A stretch of 64,000 nucleotides of DNA from Gammaproteobacteria bacterium (GTDB taxonomy: Bacteria; Pseudomonadota; Gammaproteobacteria; Pseudomonadales; Azotimanducaceae): positions 62,001 through 126,000 of the forward strand of contig JAPOWH010000010.1 of NCBI GenBank assembly GCA_026707735.1. The letters run 5' to 3'. The notes beneath the pieces are model-generated. The model searched no databases. It was given only the letters and a program-made list of their open reading frames with translations, and was not told the DNA's origin. Position 1 is the stretch's first letter; the number at the start of each line of letters is the position of its first letter. Below, in pieces: positions 17,675-26,386 of this stretch. Made by a program: the position numbers and the translations under genes.

Positions 17675-18322
17675 TTACCGTCGATTGCGCCAACTGCGCA
17701 TTCGTGGCCCCCACCTTGACGACGCCACCCATTGAGTAAACCCTGGTACTCGTTGGGCTTTTCGCCAGAAATCTCTATCTACTTCCGATCTGCCGAGTAT
17801 TCCGTCTGCGTTCTTATCCCATTCGGCAAGTCTATCAACTCTGGCGTTGAACTCTGAGACATCGACGTTTCCATCTTCGTCTGCATCGATAGCTTGAAAT
17901 GCCAACTCCAAGCTCCGAATTCTTACGCTCCTAGCCCGTTCCTCGTATTCCGTTCTTGACAACAACCCATCGCTATCCCTGTCGCTCGCTGCAAATACAT
18001 CGATACGAGTCCTCGTGGAAGGAAAGCCGACACGTATTGCGTTCAAGCGACGTCTTGCGTCGTTCCTGTTCAAGTCTTCAGGGTTATTCAACAACTCTTC
18101 AAGAGTCACTGAGCCATCGCTGTTGCCATCGAGCAATTCAAATGTCGCTGAGGACAATTCCCGTATGCGATCGATACTTACTCCTTCGACATTTTTCTTC
18201 TTTACCGATTCCTGAGAGTCCTCGGCGTTTTCGGATTCGGATTGTTCCTGCGCCAAGACGAAGCAAGCGCAAACACACACGATCGTCGCGGAAATCAGTT
18301 TGGGCATTGCTCTCATTGCCAT
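17675..18322 (-). CDS. Exported EF-hand calcium-binding protein
   Basis: A 215-residue protein with a signal peptide (PKLISATIVCVCACFVLAQ) and four EF-hand loops at residues 65-76 (DGNSDGSVTLEE), 114-125 (DRDSDGLLSRTE), 146-157 (DADEDGNVDVSE) and 169-180 (DKNADGILGRSE). All four keep Asp at position 1 and Glu at position 12, so calcium binding is likely. The tail is basic and Trp/Arg-rich. It is 51 bases upstream of the ECF sigma gene on the same strand and probably opens that operon. Its role as a calcium-responsive periplasmic input is inference. Confidence 0.85.
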   Translation of the reverse strand: MAMRAMPKLISATIVCVCACFVLAQEQSESENAEDSQESVKKKNVEGVSIDRIRELSSATFELLDGNSDGSVTLEELLNNPEDLNRNDARRRLNAIRVGFPSTRTRIDVFAASDRDSDGLLSRTEYEERARSVRIRSLELAFQAIDADEDGNVDVSEFNARVDRLAEWDKNADGILGRSEVDRDFWRKAQRVPGFTQWVASSRWGPRMRSWRNRR

Positions 18323-18453
18323 TTCGCATCCATGTCAATATGATTGTCGTACTTCTAGTTACGAGAGACCCTTAACAATCCGTCGAACTTGCGGGTCGCA
18401 TCGCCCGTCGCCTTGCCACTACCATAGACTGCAGGTTTCTAGGATTTAGTGCA

Positions 18454-20337
18454 ATGAGCGAAACTTCGCAGTTTGGGTTGCTGACCAAGAAGCGATTGCT
18501 GCCGCTGTTCGTTACCCAGTTTTTCGGTGCCTTCAACGACAACGTCTTCAAAGCAGCGCTTTCGCTGATTTTCGGATATAGCGGCATCGTAGCTGCACAG
18601 CACGAAAACCTCTACATCAATCTTGCGGTTGCATTGTTGATACTTCCTCTCTTTCTGTTCTCAGCGACCGCAGGAACAATTGCCGATCACTACGAAAAAT
18701 CCAGACTCATACGCATTGTCAAGACTGCGGAAGTGGCCATAGCCTGTCTGATCGCCATCGCCCTGTACTTCCGACAAGTGTGGATGTTGCTTGCAGTTTT
18801 GTTTCTGCTTGGTGCGCAATCGGCGTTCTTTAGTCCATTGAAATTCTCCATCCTTCCTCAACACTTGAAAGAGACAGAGCTAATTGGCGGCAATGCGGTT
18901 GTGGGAATGGGGACATTCGTAGCCATTCTCATTGGCACGATCGTCGGCGGCATCCTAGGCGGCATGGAAGACCAATCTACAGTGGCCATTGGTCTCTCCG
19001 CGCTGGTCATTGCAGCCGCTCTGGTAGGACTGGCCGCGTCGTTTGGCATTCCCCAAGCGCCTTCGATCTACAAAGGCAATCCAGGCTGGAATCCCGTCAA
19101 GGAGACCTGGAAACTGCTAAAGATTGCGACTGAGAGGGATGCCGTGTTCAAATCCATTTTGGGAGTTGCTTGGTTTTGGACATTGGGTTCGGTTTACATC
19201 ACTCAGTTTCCCAAGCTTACCGAAGGTCACTTGCTGGGCGAATCTGCCGTTGTACCCATGCTGCTTGCCATCATCACTATCTCCATAGCGCTGGGATCAC
19301 TGACTTGCGAGTGGTTATCCGGAAGGAGAATTGAAATTGGTTTGGTACCGGTCGGCGCGTTTGGCGCCAGTATTTTCGGCATCGATTTTTTCTTCGCCGT
19401 GGAGTCTATTAACGCGAGCGAGTTGAGGGGAGTAGTTGAATTTCTCCAGGCACAAGGGACTCTTCGAGTTTTGATCGATATGGCCCTAATTGGATTTTTC
19501 CTTGGGTTGTACGTCGTGCCGCTGCAAAGCCTCATTCAAGCTCGAACGCCATTGGATAGGCGAGCCCGAGTCATCGCAGCCAACAACATTATCAACTCGC
19601 TCTGCATCGTTTTGGGAACCTTGTTGTCAATTGTGTGGCTTACCGTCGTCCATTTCAGCATTCCAACCTTGCTTCTCGTAATGGTCATTGCCAACATTTG
19701 TGTTTGCATTTACATCTTTATTCAAGTTCCGGAATTCACATTGCGATTCGTGGTGTGGCTATTGTCGCATTCGCTATACCGCATCCGCCACACAGGAATC
19801 GACAATGTTCCGGATCGAGGAGCAGCGCTGATTGTGTGCAATCACGTGAGCTACCTAGATGCGTTGGTGCTGGCTGGCGCCGTGCGTCGTCCCATCAGAT
19901 TCATAATGGCTAAGGACATCTACGATACGCCGGTTTTGAACTACCTATTCAAGACAGCAAAGACAATACCGATCTATCCAAAATCGAAGGATCCGGAAGC
20001 CTATGAACGTGCTTTTGACCACATACAGGACGCTCTGGAAGACGGAGATCTACTGTGCATCTTCCCGGAGGGAAATCTGACCAAGGATGGCGAAATAGCG
20101 GAGTTTCGCTCTGGGGTGCTGAAAATTCTCGAAAACACCCCAGTACCCGTGATTCCGTCTGCATTGAAGGGGATGTGGGGATCTTGCTTCACGCATAGTG
20201 GCAAGGGATTGTGGAAGGGGTCGATGCGTCTCTGGTCCAAGATTGATGTTGTAATTGACGAAGCAACTGCACCAGACGGATTGTCCGCGGATGGTTTGCG
20301 AAGTTCCGTCGCGACGTTGCGTGGAGCAGTTCAGTGA
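18454..20337 (+). CDS. LplT-type transporter fused to a PlsC-type acyltransferase
   Basis: A 627-residue fusion. The first 400 residues or so are a 12-helix MFS domain resembling the lysophospholipid flippase LplT (FVTQFFGAFNDNVFKAALSL; FFSPLKFSILPQHL). From about 430 a PlsC acyltransferase domain follows, with the HX4D motif NHVSYLD (His463, Asp468) and FPEGNLTKDG (about 537-546). The pair would move lysophospholipid inward and re-acylate it. Longer homologues add an acyl-ACP/AMP ligase (Aas) domain; here the frame ends after PlsC, so acyl donor supply must come from elsewhere. The gene is divergent from the EF-hand gene, with a 131-base shared promoter region. Confidence 0.88.
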   Translation: MSETSQFGLLTKKRLLPLFVTQFFGAFNDNVFKAALSLIFGYSGIVAAQHENLYINLAVALLILPLFLFSATAGTIADHYEKSRLIRIVKTAEVAIACLIAIALYFRQVWMLLAVLFLLGAQSAFFSPLKFSILPQHLKETELIGGNAVVGMGTFVAILIGTIVGGILGGMEDQSTVAIGLSALVIAAALVGLAASFGIPQAPSIYKGNPGWNPVKETWKLLKIATERDAVFKSILGVAWFWTLGSVYITQFPKLTEGHLLGESAVVPMLLAIITISIALGSLTCEWLSGRRIEIGLVPVGAFGASIFGIDFFFAVESINASELRGVVEFLQAQGTLRVLIDMALIGFFLGLYVVPLQSLIQARTPLDRRARVIAANNIINSLCIVLGTLLSIVWLTVVHFSIPTLLLVMVIANICVCIYIFIQVPEFTLRFVVWLLSHSLYRIRHTGIDNVPDRGAALIVCNHVSYLDALVLAGAVRRPIRFIMAKDIYDTPVLNYLFKTAKTIPIYPKSKDPEAYERAFDHIQDALEDGDLLCIFPEGNLTKDGEIAEFRSGVLKILENTPVPVIPSALKGMWGSCFTHSGKGLWKGSMRLWSKIDVVIDEATAPDGLSADGLRSSVATLRGAVQ

Positions 20338-20422
20338 TGCGAAGCCTCAGACGGTTCGACAATAGCTCTTGGTATTGAATTGCTCCCGAACGCTCTCTAT
20401 TCAAGGCTAGTAGGAATCTACT

Positions 20423-20830
20423 GTGTCGGCTGAGCACTTGAATGAAGAGCGGCCTACTCATCCCCGCGGCTATCGAGTTTTCCGCCCGCGATGGGAGGAA
20501 CGGCCGACCAATCTTCTCTCTTGTCAATTTGAGAAGGAAGTGGAACTAGACTGGGTTCGAGTTGCCAAGCACAAGAATGTGGTTGTTGCGGCCTACAAGA
20601 TCGCAATGCTGAACTCCAATGTCTACAAGATCTCGTCACTCGCCGTTGACGAGGAATATCGCGGCTGCGGACTGGGAAGCTGGTTGCTGTTGCATGCGCT
20701 TGGTCTCATCGAGTCCAAAGGTGGCCAAACAGTCCACGCAAATTGGGGCTGCAGGTCTTCTCTACTTCAACGGATTGGATTCGAACAGGTGCAAGGCTCC
20801 GAATATCGACTGAAACTTGAAAGAGAATAA
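20423..20830 (+). CDS. GNAT-family N-acetyltransferase
   Basis: A 135-residue protein with the acetyl-CoA-binding motif A of the GNAT fold: KISSLAVDEEYRGCGLGSWLLLHAL (about 69-93, with the RGCGLG turn). The C-terminal LLQRIGFEQVQGSEYRLKLE is also typical, in which the 'GF' strand closes the fold. The substrate is not predictable. The start is a GTG with no strong ribosome binding site; no better codon exists upstream of the conserved region. It precedes the lumazine synthase gene by five bases and may be cotranscribed. Confidence 0.82.
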   Translation: MSAEHLNEERPTHPRGYRVFRPRWEERPTNLLSCQFEKEVELDWVRVAKHKNVVVAAYKIAMLNSNVYKISSLAVDEEYRGCGLGSWLLLHALGLIESKGGQTVHANWGCRSSLLQRIGFEQVQGSEYRLKLERE

Positions 20831-20835
20831 ATCCT

Positions 20836-21339
20836 ATGGCTCAGGAAGCTGTTGATGTCAGAAACCTGCCAATGATTCCGGATGCACGAATCGCTATTCT
20901 GCGTTCGAAGTGGTATTCCGACATTGTTGGGTCAATGCACTCAAAGTGCGAGCAACTACTCATCAAGCGTGGCGCCGTTGTTGAAACTCACGTTCTTCCC
21001 GGAACGTTGGAGTTTCCCTATGCGGCCCAGATGCTGGCTGAAAACGACTTTGACTTAGAAGCAATCATTTGCTTGAGTGTTGTAGTGAAGGGAGAGACAC
21101 ACCACTTCGACATGATCATCGACTCCTGTATACAGGGCTTGACGCGAGTGGCACGCGACTCCCTAATAGTTGTCATTAATGAAATTCTGCCCGTGGTAGA
21201 TATTGAACACGCGAGGGCACGAGCCGCCGACGACGAGTTCAACAAAGGAATTGAAGCTGCAGCAGCGGCGATAGAGATGGTTGATTGGACTCGTCGATAC
21301 GCCCCTGGAATCAGCGACGATACGGTGGAATTCCACTAA
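20836..21339 (+). CDS. ribH: 6,7-dimethyl-8-ribityllumazine synthase
   Basis: Penultimate enzyme of riboflavin synthesis, joining 5-amino-6-ribitylaminouracil with dihydroxybutanone phosphate. The 167-residue sequence has the substrate-binding beginning RIAILRSKWYSDIV, the LPGTLEFPYAAQ turn, and VVKGETHHFDMI (84-95), in which His90 is the probable proton-transfer histidine. It ends with a NKGIEAAAAAIEM helix. The Trp26 in place of the usual Phe and the KGETHHFD loop are closer to alphaproteobacterial RibH than to enteric RibH. No other rib gene is nearby, so it is a stand-alone copy. Confidence 0.88.
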   Translation: MAQEAVDVRNLPMIPDARIAILRSKWYSDIVGSMHSKCEQLLIKRGAVVETHVLPGTLEFPYAAQMLAENDFDLEAIICLSVVVKGETHHFDMIIDSCIQGLTRVARDSLIVVINEILPVVDIEHARARAADDEFNKGIEAAAAAIEMVDWTRRYAPGISDDTVEFH

Positions 21340-21391
21340 CTTCTGCTCTGCAAATCTCTTTGCGACAGTACCACTGTCGGATTAGGCAACC

Positions 21392-23305
21392 ATGAAAGAC
21401 CAGCTACTGCCGCTGCCGCAATCATTCGAGTACCTAGATGCACGCGTGGTCATCGACAAATCGGCTTGTGACATAGGCGAATGCCACTCGGACCGTGTAA
21501 GAGGAATGATCCCTGATCTGGGGCTCGGAGGGATGAGATTTTCATGCTCCATAGATAGATTAGAGTCGGACTATCCCTCGATCGAAGACGATTTTGGTTA
21601 CGAGCTCGCAATCACCGCTCCGGCGATTCAATTGTCCGCTCGGTCAGAGGCGGGCGCGTTGGCGGGATGTAGCACGTTGGCACAGCTGGCCGCTCAAGGA
21701 TCGCTGCCCAACTGCAGGATTTACGACGAACCTCAATACTCGTGGCGAGGACTCTTGATAGATGTAAGCAGGCATTTCATAAAGACCGAAACTCTCCGTT
21801 CGGTGATTGACCTCTTGCACCACTTCAAAATGAACGTATTGCACCTCCATTTAACCGACGACCAAGCGTTTCGATTCCCTTCCGCAGCGTATCCAAAATT
21901 GACGTCGCCCGACTACTACTCAAAAGCGGACCTCCGATCCTTAGTCGAATATGCCGCTGATCGTGCCGTTCGCATAGTTCCCGAAATCGACATGCCTGGA
22001 CACGTCTCTAGCTGGTTGGTTGCATATCCCGAATGGGGAACCGAGACGGTTGCTGTCGATTCACTGACAAGCTATGGACCGCATCTGGCCTGTCTGGACC
22101 CATCCAATGAAGAAGCTGTTCAAGCGGCGCTGACCATACTTGAAGAAGTCATTGAAGTTTTTCCTGACAAATACGTGCACATAGGAGGCGACGAAGTTGA
22201 TCCGACCTGGTGGAGCAATTCGCCGTCTGTAAAGCAGTGGGCTCAAAGGAGAGGACTTGAAACGGTTCAGGACATTCAAGCAGACTTTACGCAGCAGATG
22301 GTCCGGGAATTGGAAGACCGAGGGCGTCGCGTCGTTGTTTGGGACGAAGCTTTGCACACGTCGTTGCCTGCATCCGTGCTTGTCCAGGCCTGGCGCGGCA
22401 TGCAAGCACGCGATGTCTCGATTGAAAGCGGTTTTCAAACGCTTGTTTCGGCTCCGTATTACTTGGATTTGAACTATCCAGTGGACGAACACTATGCATA
22501 CTCGCCGTCTATGCTTGAAAGCGATTGGCAGGCACAGTACGCATGCACGCTCGCTAGACCGGAATTCGAGCATGTGAAGGATGGCTTGAAATGGCATCAG
22601 TCATTTGGCAAGTTCCCTTCAATGATGCGAAGGGACGGGGGCTCGGTAGTTGGTGGCGAAGCCTGCATGTGGACCGAACTTGTTTCGGACGACTTGCTGC
22701 TCAAGCGCATATGGACGCGTCTGCCTGCTATTGCCGAGAGATTCTGGGGAGCTTCGGCCGCACGTAATATTGATGAAATCTACGATCGCCTTGAAGCATC
22801 CTTAGAACGACTGACGACGTTGGCATTGCCTGATGTATTGTCGAGTCCGCCCGTCCATGAGTGCAGCGAGTTGTCGCCGTTGTTTGAAATGCTCGAACCC
22901 GTCAAGTGGTATGCGCGAACGCTTGCTGCAGCAGGCACAGATTCTCGCGTTCGTGACGAAGAGGTTGAGTCGAGAGACAGACCTTACAACGCAACGACGC
23001 CGCTAAACCGTGTTGTTGACAGATTGCCACCCGAGAGTCTGGCTGTCCGAAAGTGCCGTGAGGATCTATTGGGCGGTCGCCAAATGATCAAATGGATTGA
23101 AGGTTGGCGCCAGCAACGAAAGATTTTCGCAACGGCATGCCTCGAGTCTCCTGAACTTGCAGAGCTAGAAGGGGCCTCTAAAGCTCTATGTAAGTTGGCA
23201 GAGGTAGCCGAAGGAAGTTCACCAGCCGACAAACGCTTGGCTGGGCCATTCGGCGAATACATGCTGCCGATCGCATTTGCCTTTTGTTCTAGCCATGATC
23301 CCTGA
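21392..23305 (+). CDS. Beta-N-acetylhexosaminidase, glycoside hydrolase family 20
   Basis: A 637-residue GH20 enzyme that removes terminal GlcNAc/GalNAc from glycans or chitooligosaccharides. The N-terminal non-catalytic domain (about 1-110) precedes the barrel starting YSWRGLLIDVSRHF. The catalytic Asp-Glu pair is in HIGGDEVDPTWW (Asp267, Glu268), and the substrate-pocket tryptophans appear in CMWTELV and ERFWG. No signal peptide is seen (MKDQLLPLPQSFEYLDA), so it appears cytoplasmic, acting on imported oligosaccharides. The last 11 bases overlap the kinase gene, indicating coupled expression. Confidence 0.92.
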   Translation: MKDQLLPLPQSFEYLDARVVIDKSACDIGECHSDRVRGMIPDLGLGGMRFSCSIDRLESDYPSIEDDFGYELAITAPAIQLSARSEAGALAGCSTLAQLAAQGSLPNCRIYDEPQYSWRGLLIDVSRHFIKTETLRSVIDLLHHFKMNVLHLHLTDDQAFRFPSAAYPKLTSPDYYSKADLRSLVEYAADRAVRIVPEIDMPGHVSSWLVAYPEWGTETVAVDSLTSYGPHLACLDPSNEEAVQAALTILEEVIEVFPDKYVHIGGDEVDPTWWSNSPSVKQWAQRRGLETVQDIQADFTQQMVRELEDRGRRVVVWDEALHTSLPASVLVQAWRGMQARDVSIESGFQTLVSAPYYLDLNYPVDEHYAYSPSMLESDWQAQYACTLARPEFEHVKDGLKWHQSFGKFPSMMRRDGGSVVGGEACMWTELVSDDLLLKRIWTRLPAIAERFWGASAARNIDEIYDRLEASLERLTTLALPDVLSSPPVHECSELSPLFEMLEPVKWYARTLAAAGTDSRVRDEEVESRDRPYNATTPLNRVVDRLPPESLAVRKCREDLLGGRQMIKWIEGWRQQRKIFATACLESPELAELEGASKALCKLAEVAEGSSPADKRLAGPFGEYMLPIAFAFCSSHDP

Positions 23306-24269
23306 GGATGTGCTTGCTCGGTGGGCACTGAGCGGCCCGATTTCTCGAATCGACACTGGCCGCATAAATGACACCTATCTGGTCGATCAAAGCTATGTGG
23401 TCCAACGAGTCAACAAAAACGTCTTTCGCGACCCCGCTGCACTAATCAGCAACTATCGTGCCGTATATGACAGCGTGTTTGACCTGGTCGCACCTCTGGT
23501 TCCAACCATAGACGGGGCTGATTATGTCTTGGATGAGAGCGGACATACATGGCGTGCTTTCGTGCACTTCGAGTCCCGCAACTTTCGTCAGTTGCCGGAC
23601 TCGCTATGTCGCGTCGCTGGCGAAGCTTATGGACTATTTCTCGATAGAGTGGCGCATTGCCAGAGAGAAATTCAGCCGTCAATAGAAGGATTTCATCAAC
23701 TGGAATACTACTTGGATCAGTTGAATCATGCAGCATCGTCCAATGCGAGTGGGGAGGAATTCGACTTACTCGAAGAGTTAATGGAGAACCGTGTTGCCTT
23801 TGACCCGAACCGGCAGGTCATTCATGGCGATTGCAAAGTTTCGAACTTGCTGTTTCATCCCACTGCACCAAAAGCAGTGCGGATAGTGGACTTGGACACG
23901 GTGATGGTGGGACATCCTGCTTGGGATTTTGGAGACTTGGTTCGTTCACTTACATCAGGTATTGACACGGATTCCGTTGTTGGTGCCCAAATGCTTGATC
24001 GTGTGAAAGACCTGTGCATAGGATTCTTTAGTCACTTCAAAGTGCAAAGCATGGTTGCGGTTCGCGTATTCGCCGGTTCGCCATCGCACATGGCATTAAT
24101 GCTTGGGGTTCGCTACCTCACCGACCACATCTCGGGAAACAGATATTTCAAGGTGGATGCCCCCGACGACAATCTCGCCCGTGCGCGCCGGCAATTCGAA
24201 ATCTCGAAACGTCTCAAGTCCATGCAACCCAATCTAGAAGACTTCATTGCGGCAATCAAACCCAGTTAG
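23295..24269 (+). CDS. APH-fold kinase, NahK-like (N-acetylhexosamine kinase type)
   Basis: A 324-residue small-molecule kinase of the aminoglycoside phosphotransferase fold. The N-terminal block GRINDTYLVDQSYVVQRVNKNVF matches the 'HINDTF...LQRIN..VF' start of N-acetylhexosamine 1-kinases. The catalytic loop HGDCKVSNLLF (His177-Asp179) and the metal-binding IVDLDTV follow. Overlap with the GH20 gene strongly suggests that it phosphorylates the GlcNAc or GalNAc that enzyme releases. I chose the ATG at 23295; a GTG 18 bases upstream is possible. Confidence 0.82.
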   Translation: MIPEDVLARWALSGPISRIDTGRINDTYLVDQSYVVQRVNKNVFRDPAALISNYRAVYDSVFDLVAPLVPTIDGADYVLDESGHTWRAFVHFESRNFRQLPDSLCRVAGEAYGLFLDRVAHCQREIQPSIEGFHQLEYYLDQLNHAASSNASGEEFDLLEELMENRVAFDPNRQVIHGDCKVSNLLFHPTAPKAVRIVDLDTVMVGHPAWDFGDLVRSLTSGIDTDSVVGAQMLDRVKDLCIGFFSHFKVQSMVAVRVFAGSPSHMALMLGVRYLTDHISGNRYFKVDAPDDNLARARRQFEISKRLKSMQPNLEDFIAAIKPS

Positions 24270-24336
24270 ACGGTACAGGACATGGGGATTCCATGGACGA
24301 GGCACGATTCAATTGCGGATGGGGTTTCTCGGCGCA

Positions 24337-25242
24337 CTACGGTTGAATGAATCCAATCTGCTGCGACTGAATCAGACCATCGGGACGCCCGAACCACTGC
24401 CATCCCGAAATCGCACCCCATGTGCCCAAGCGCAGTTCATGGGTCAAGACAACGCCTTCAATTTTGGGAATGTCTTCAACGGCGATCGTAGACTCGTCGA
24501 ACCCTGAGAACTTGACAAACTTGAGCTCTCTGCCAAGACCCCATGCCACCTGCTGGCGCGGAATTTCACGATAGATTTTGTCGAACAGCTGCCTAACTTC
24601 CTGAAAATTTGCAAAGTAGTAGTCGCCAGAGGACCTGGCTGTCATATCGGCTTTTGCATTGATTACCACATCTAGGTCATGATCGATGTACTTGAAATGC
24701 AGCTGAGCCTTCTTGGGGAATTCGACTTCGTGGCCTGGCACGGCAAGTTCAATATGAAAAATCGCAAGCAACCCAGTTTTCACGTCCCCAGGTTTGTCGG
24801 TGTCGAATCCAGACTTCTCAAGATCGTCGAATACCACGGCCAGAGGCACACCCTCTAAGAAATTCACATGGCCGGGAAGGAAATCATTGAGGGGATCTGC
24901 TAATCCTGATGTTCTGCTCAATGTCTTTGCTATTAGCTGATCGTCTTTAGCTAGTGCTGAGACAACGGGGTATCGCTCCTCCGAATTGGCGAAGTGATTG
25001 CCAATGAACTCGGGAAAGAAGCCTGCTTGCACGAACTTCGGTTTTGAAATCATCACCCATTCCCCTTCGACTTCTTGGGGTTGAGGGAATTTTGGAGCTG
25101 GTCTTGGAAGATCCCTTATGGACTCCTCGCTTTTTTCGAAACTAACTGTGCTGAATTGTCCGCGAACTGAATAGGAAAGCAGTAAAAGCACGATAGTTAG
25201 TACGACTATTGATGGGACTGCTTTGCGTGGCGAGAATTTCAT
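24337..25242 (-). CDS. Exported protein of unknown function
   Basis: A 301-residue protein I do not recognise. An N-terminal hydrophobic stretch (VPSIVVLTIVLLLLSYSVRG) is a signal peptide or anchor, leaving a soluble domain outside the membrane. The mature part begins with a proline-rich segment (RPAPKFPQPQEVEGEWVMI) and continues with mixed alpha/beta sequence, including HFKYIDHDLDVVINAKADM and a repeated aromatic C-terminus (GTWGAISGWQWFGRPDG). It converges on the kinase gene, and its downstream minus-strand neighbour is 188 bases upstream. No catalytic motif is evident. Confidence 0.7.
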   Translation of the reverse strand: MKFSPRKAVPSIVVLTIVLLLLSYSVRGQFSTVSFEKSEESIRDLPRPAPKFPQPQEVEGEWVMISKPKFVQAGFFPEFIGNHFANSEERYPVVSALAKDDQLIAKTLSRTSGLADPLNDFLPGHVNFLEGVPLAVVFDDLEKSGFDTDKPGDVKTGLLAIFHIELAVPGHEVEFPKKAQLHFKYIDHDLDVVINAKADMTARSSGDYYFANFQEVRQLFDKIYREIPRQQVAWGLGRELKFVKFSGFDESTIAVEDIPKIEGVVLTHELRLGTWGAISGWQWFGRPDGLIQSQQIGFIQP

Positions 25243-25429
25243 TTGAGATGTCCTGGTGTCGTCCGGTCCTCAGTAGACATTAGGCAACATGCATTGTTGC
25301 TCTGCTTTTGAACGGACTCCTATCGGTGAGAGCTTTTGGGTCGTGAATTCAACGGAATGGAGCGGGTACCTGAAAGGAATCTACAAACTCGCCTAGTCTA
25401 AGCTCGACAATTGGTCTCTCCTTTCGCAT

Positions 25430-26386
25430 TCAAGCCCCAAACGAGCAAGGATCGCACTCGAGTCGCGTAGCCCAGTAGTCGGCGTCAAAGGATTGGTCGC
25501 CAATGAGTTTGCGCCAGAACCGGATTCGCTGAATGTACTCTATTCGACCGGTATCGTTCTCGAACCAAGGCAAAGGTCTTGTAAGAATGGAGGCAACGGA
25601 TTCGGGATCGGGCCTCTCCTTCACGAAGAAAATCGGTCTTTGTTGAGACTCTTGGCCAAGCAAATCGGTTGTGTCCCATAGTCGAACCTGTGGCTCGGTT
25701 GGATTCAGGCGTAGCTTGTAGAGAAAACGGGTGAGATTCGTGCGATTTACCTCGCCTCCGTGCCAAATCCCGTGGTGCATGACAAATACAGTGCCAGCGG
25801 GGCAGGAAATATGCCGTTGGCCCAACATATTTTGGTATCGAGCGACAGATGATTCACTAACAATACGCAAATGGGTTCCTGGAACAAACCGAGTACCACC
25901 CATTTCCTGGGTTACTTCATGGGGAAAATAGAAAAGTTGGATGTCGAACGTGAAGACTCGAGGATCGATTGTGGAATCTTGATGGAGGTGCTGCGAAACC
26001 TGCGGGTTGTTCCCGTACGCGCGCGGACCATTTGCGACATGTACAAAATGGTGGTCCAGAAGGCAGTTTGAGCCGACCAAGCTCTCAATTGCGCCTTGAA
26101 TCTTTGGCAGGCGAACAATGTCTCCAAGTACAGTTCCGACTCCGAGCGCATCGTAGAGCGGCGTTCCCGCTGGCACGGCGGGAATGTCGCTTTCGGCGAT
26201 CAACCGGCCCAAATGGGAGAGTTTCGCCAAGTTCTCGGGAGACCCATCCTCGCGTCGGTCTCCAGCGTTCATTGCGTCGATGAACCTTCGATTTAGGGAT
26301 TCAGGTACAACCGATGTGAGCTCGATGTAGCCGTTTGCGGCAAAGAACGCGGCTTGGGTTGTAGTCAACCGAATTGAGTCAGTCAC
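25430..26386 (-). CDS. Phytanoyl-CoA dioxygenase (PhyH) family protein
   Basis: A 318-residue Fe(II)/2-oxoglutarate-dependent oxygenase. The facial triad is readable: HxD in QHLHQDS (His135, Asp137) and the distal His in GIWHGGEVNRTNLTRF (His209), with an arginine 11 residues later for 2-oxoglutarate. The N-terminus (FFAANGYIELTSVVP) is the usual PhyH opening. Substrates of bacterial members vary widely, so none is assigned. It starts with GTG inside the end of the 94-codon gene upstream (eight-base overlap), implying a two-gene operon. Confidence 0.88.
   Translation of the reverse strand: MTDSIRLTTTQAAFFAANGYIELTSVVPESLNRRFIDAMNAGDRREDGSPENLAKLSHLGRLIAESDIPAVPAGTPLYDALGVGTVLGDIVRLPKIQGAIESLVGSNCLLDHHFVHVANGPRAYGNNPQVSQHLHQDSTIDPRVFTFDIQLFYFPHEVTQEMGGTRFVPGTHLRIVSESSVARYQNMLGQRHISCPAGTVFVMHHGIWHGGEVNRTNLTRFLYKLRLNPTEPQVRLWDTTDLLGQESQQRPIFFVKERPDPESVASILTRPLPWFENDTGRIEYIQRIRFWRKLIGDQSFDADYWATRLECDPCSFGA

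Noticed and set aside
21126-21135. CTGTATACAG as a LexA box
   Set aside because: Spacing between CTG and CAG is four bases instead of ten, and the site is inside the ribH coding sequence.
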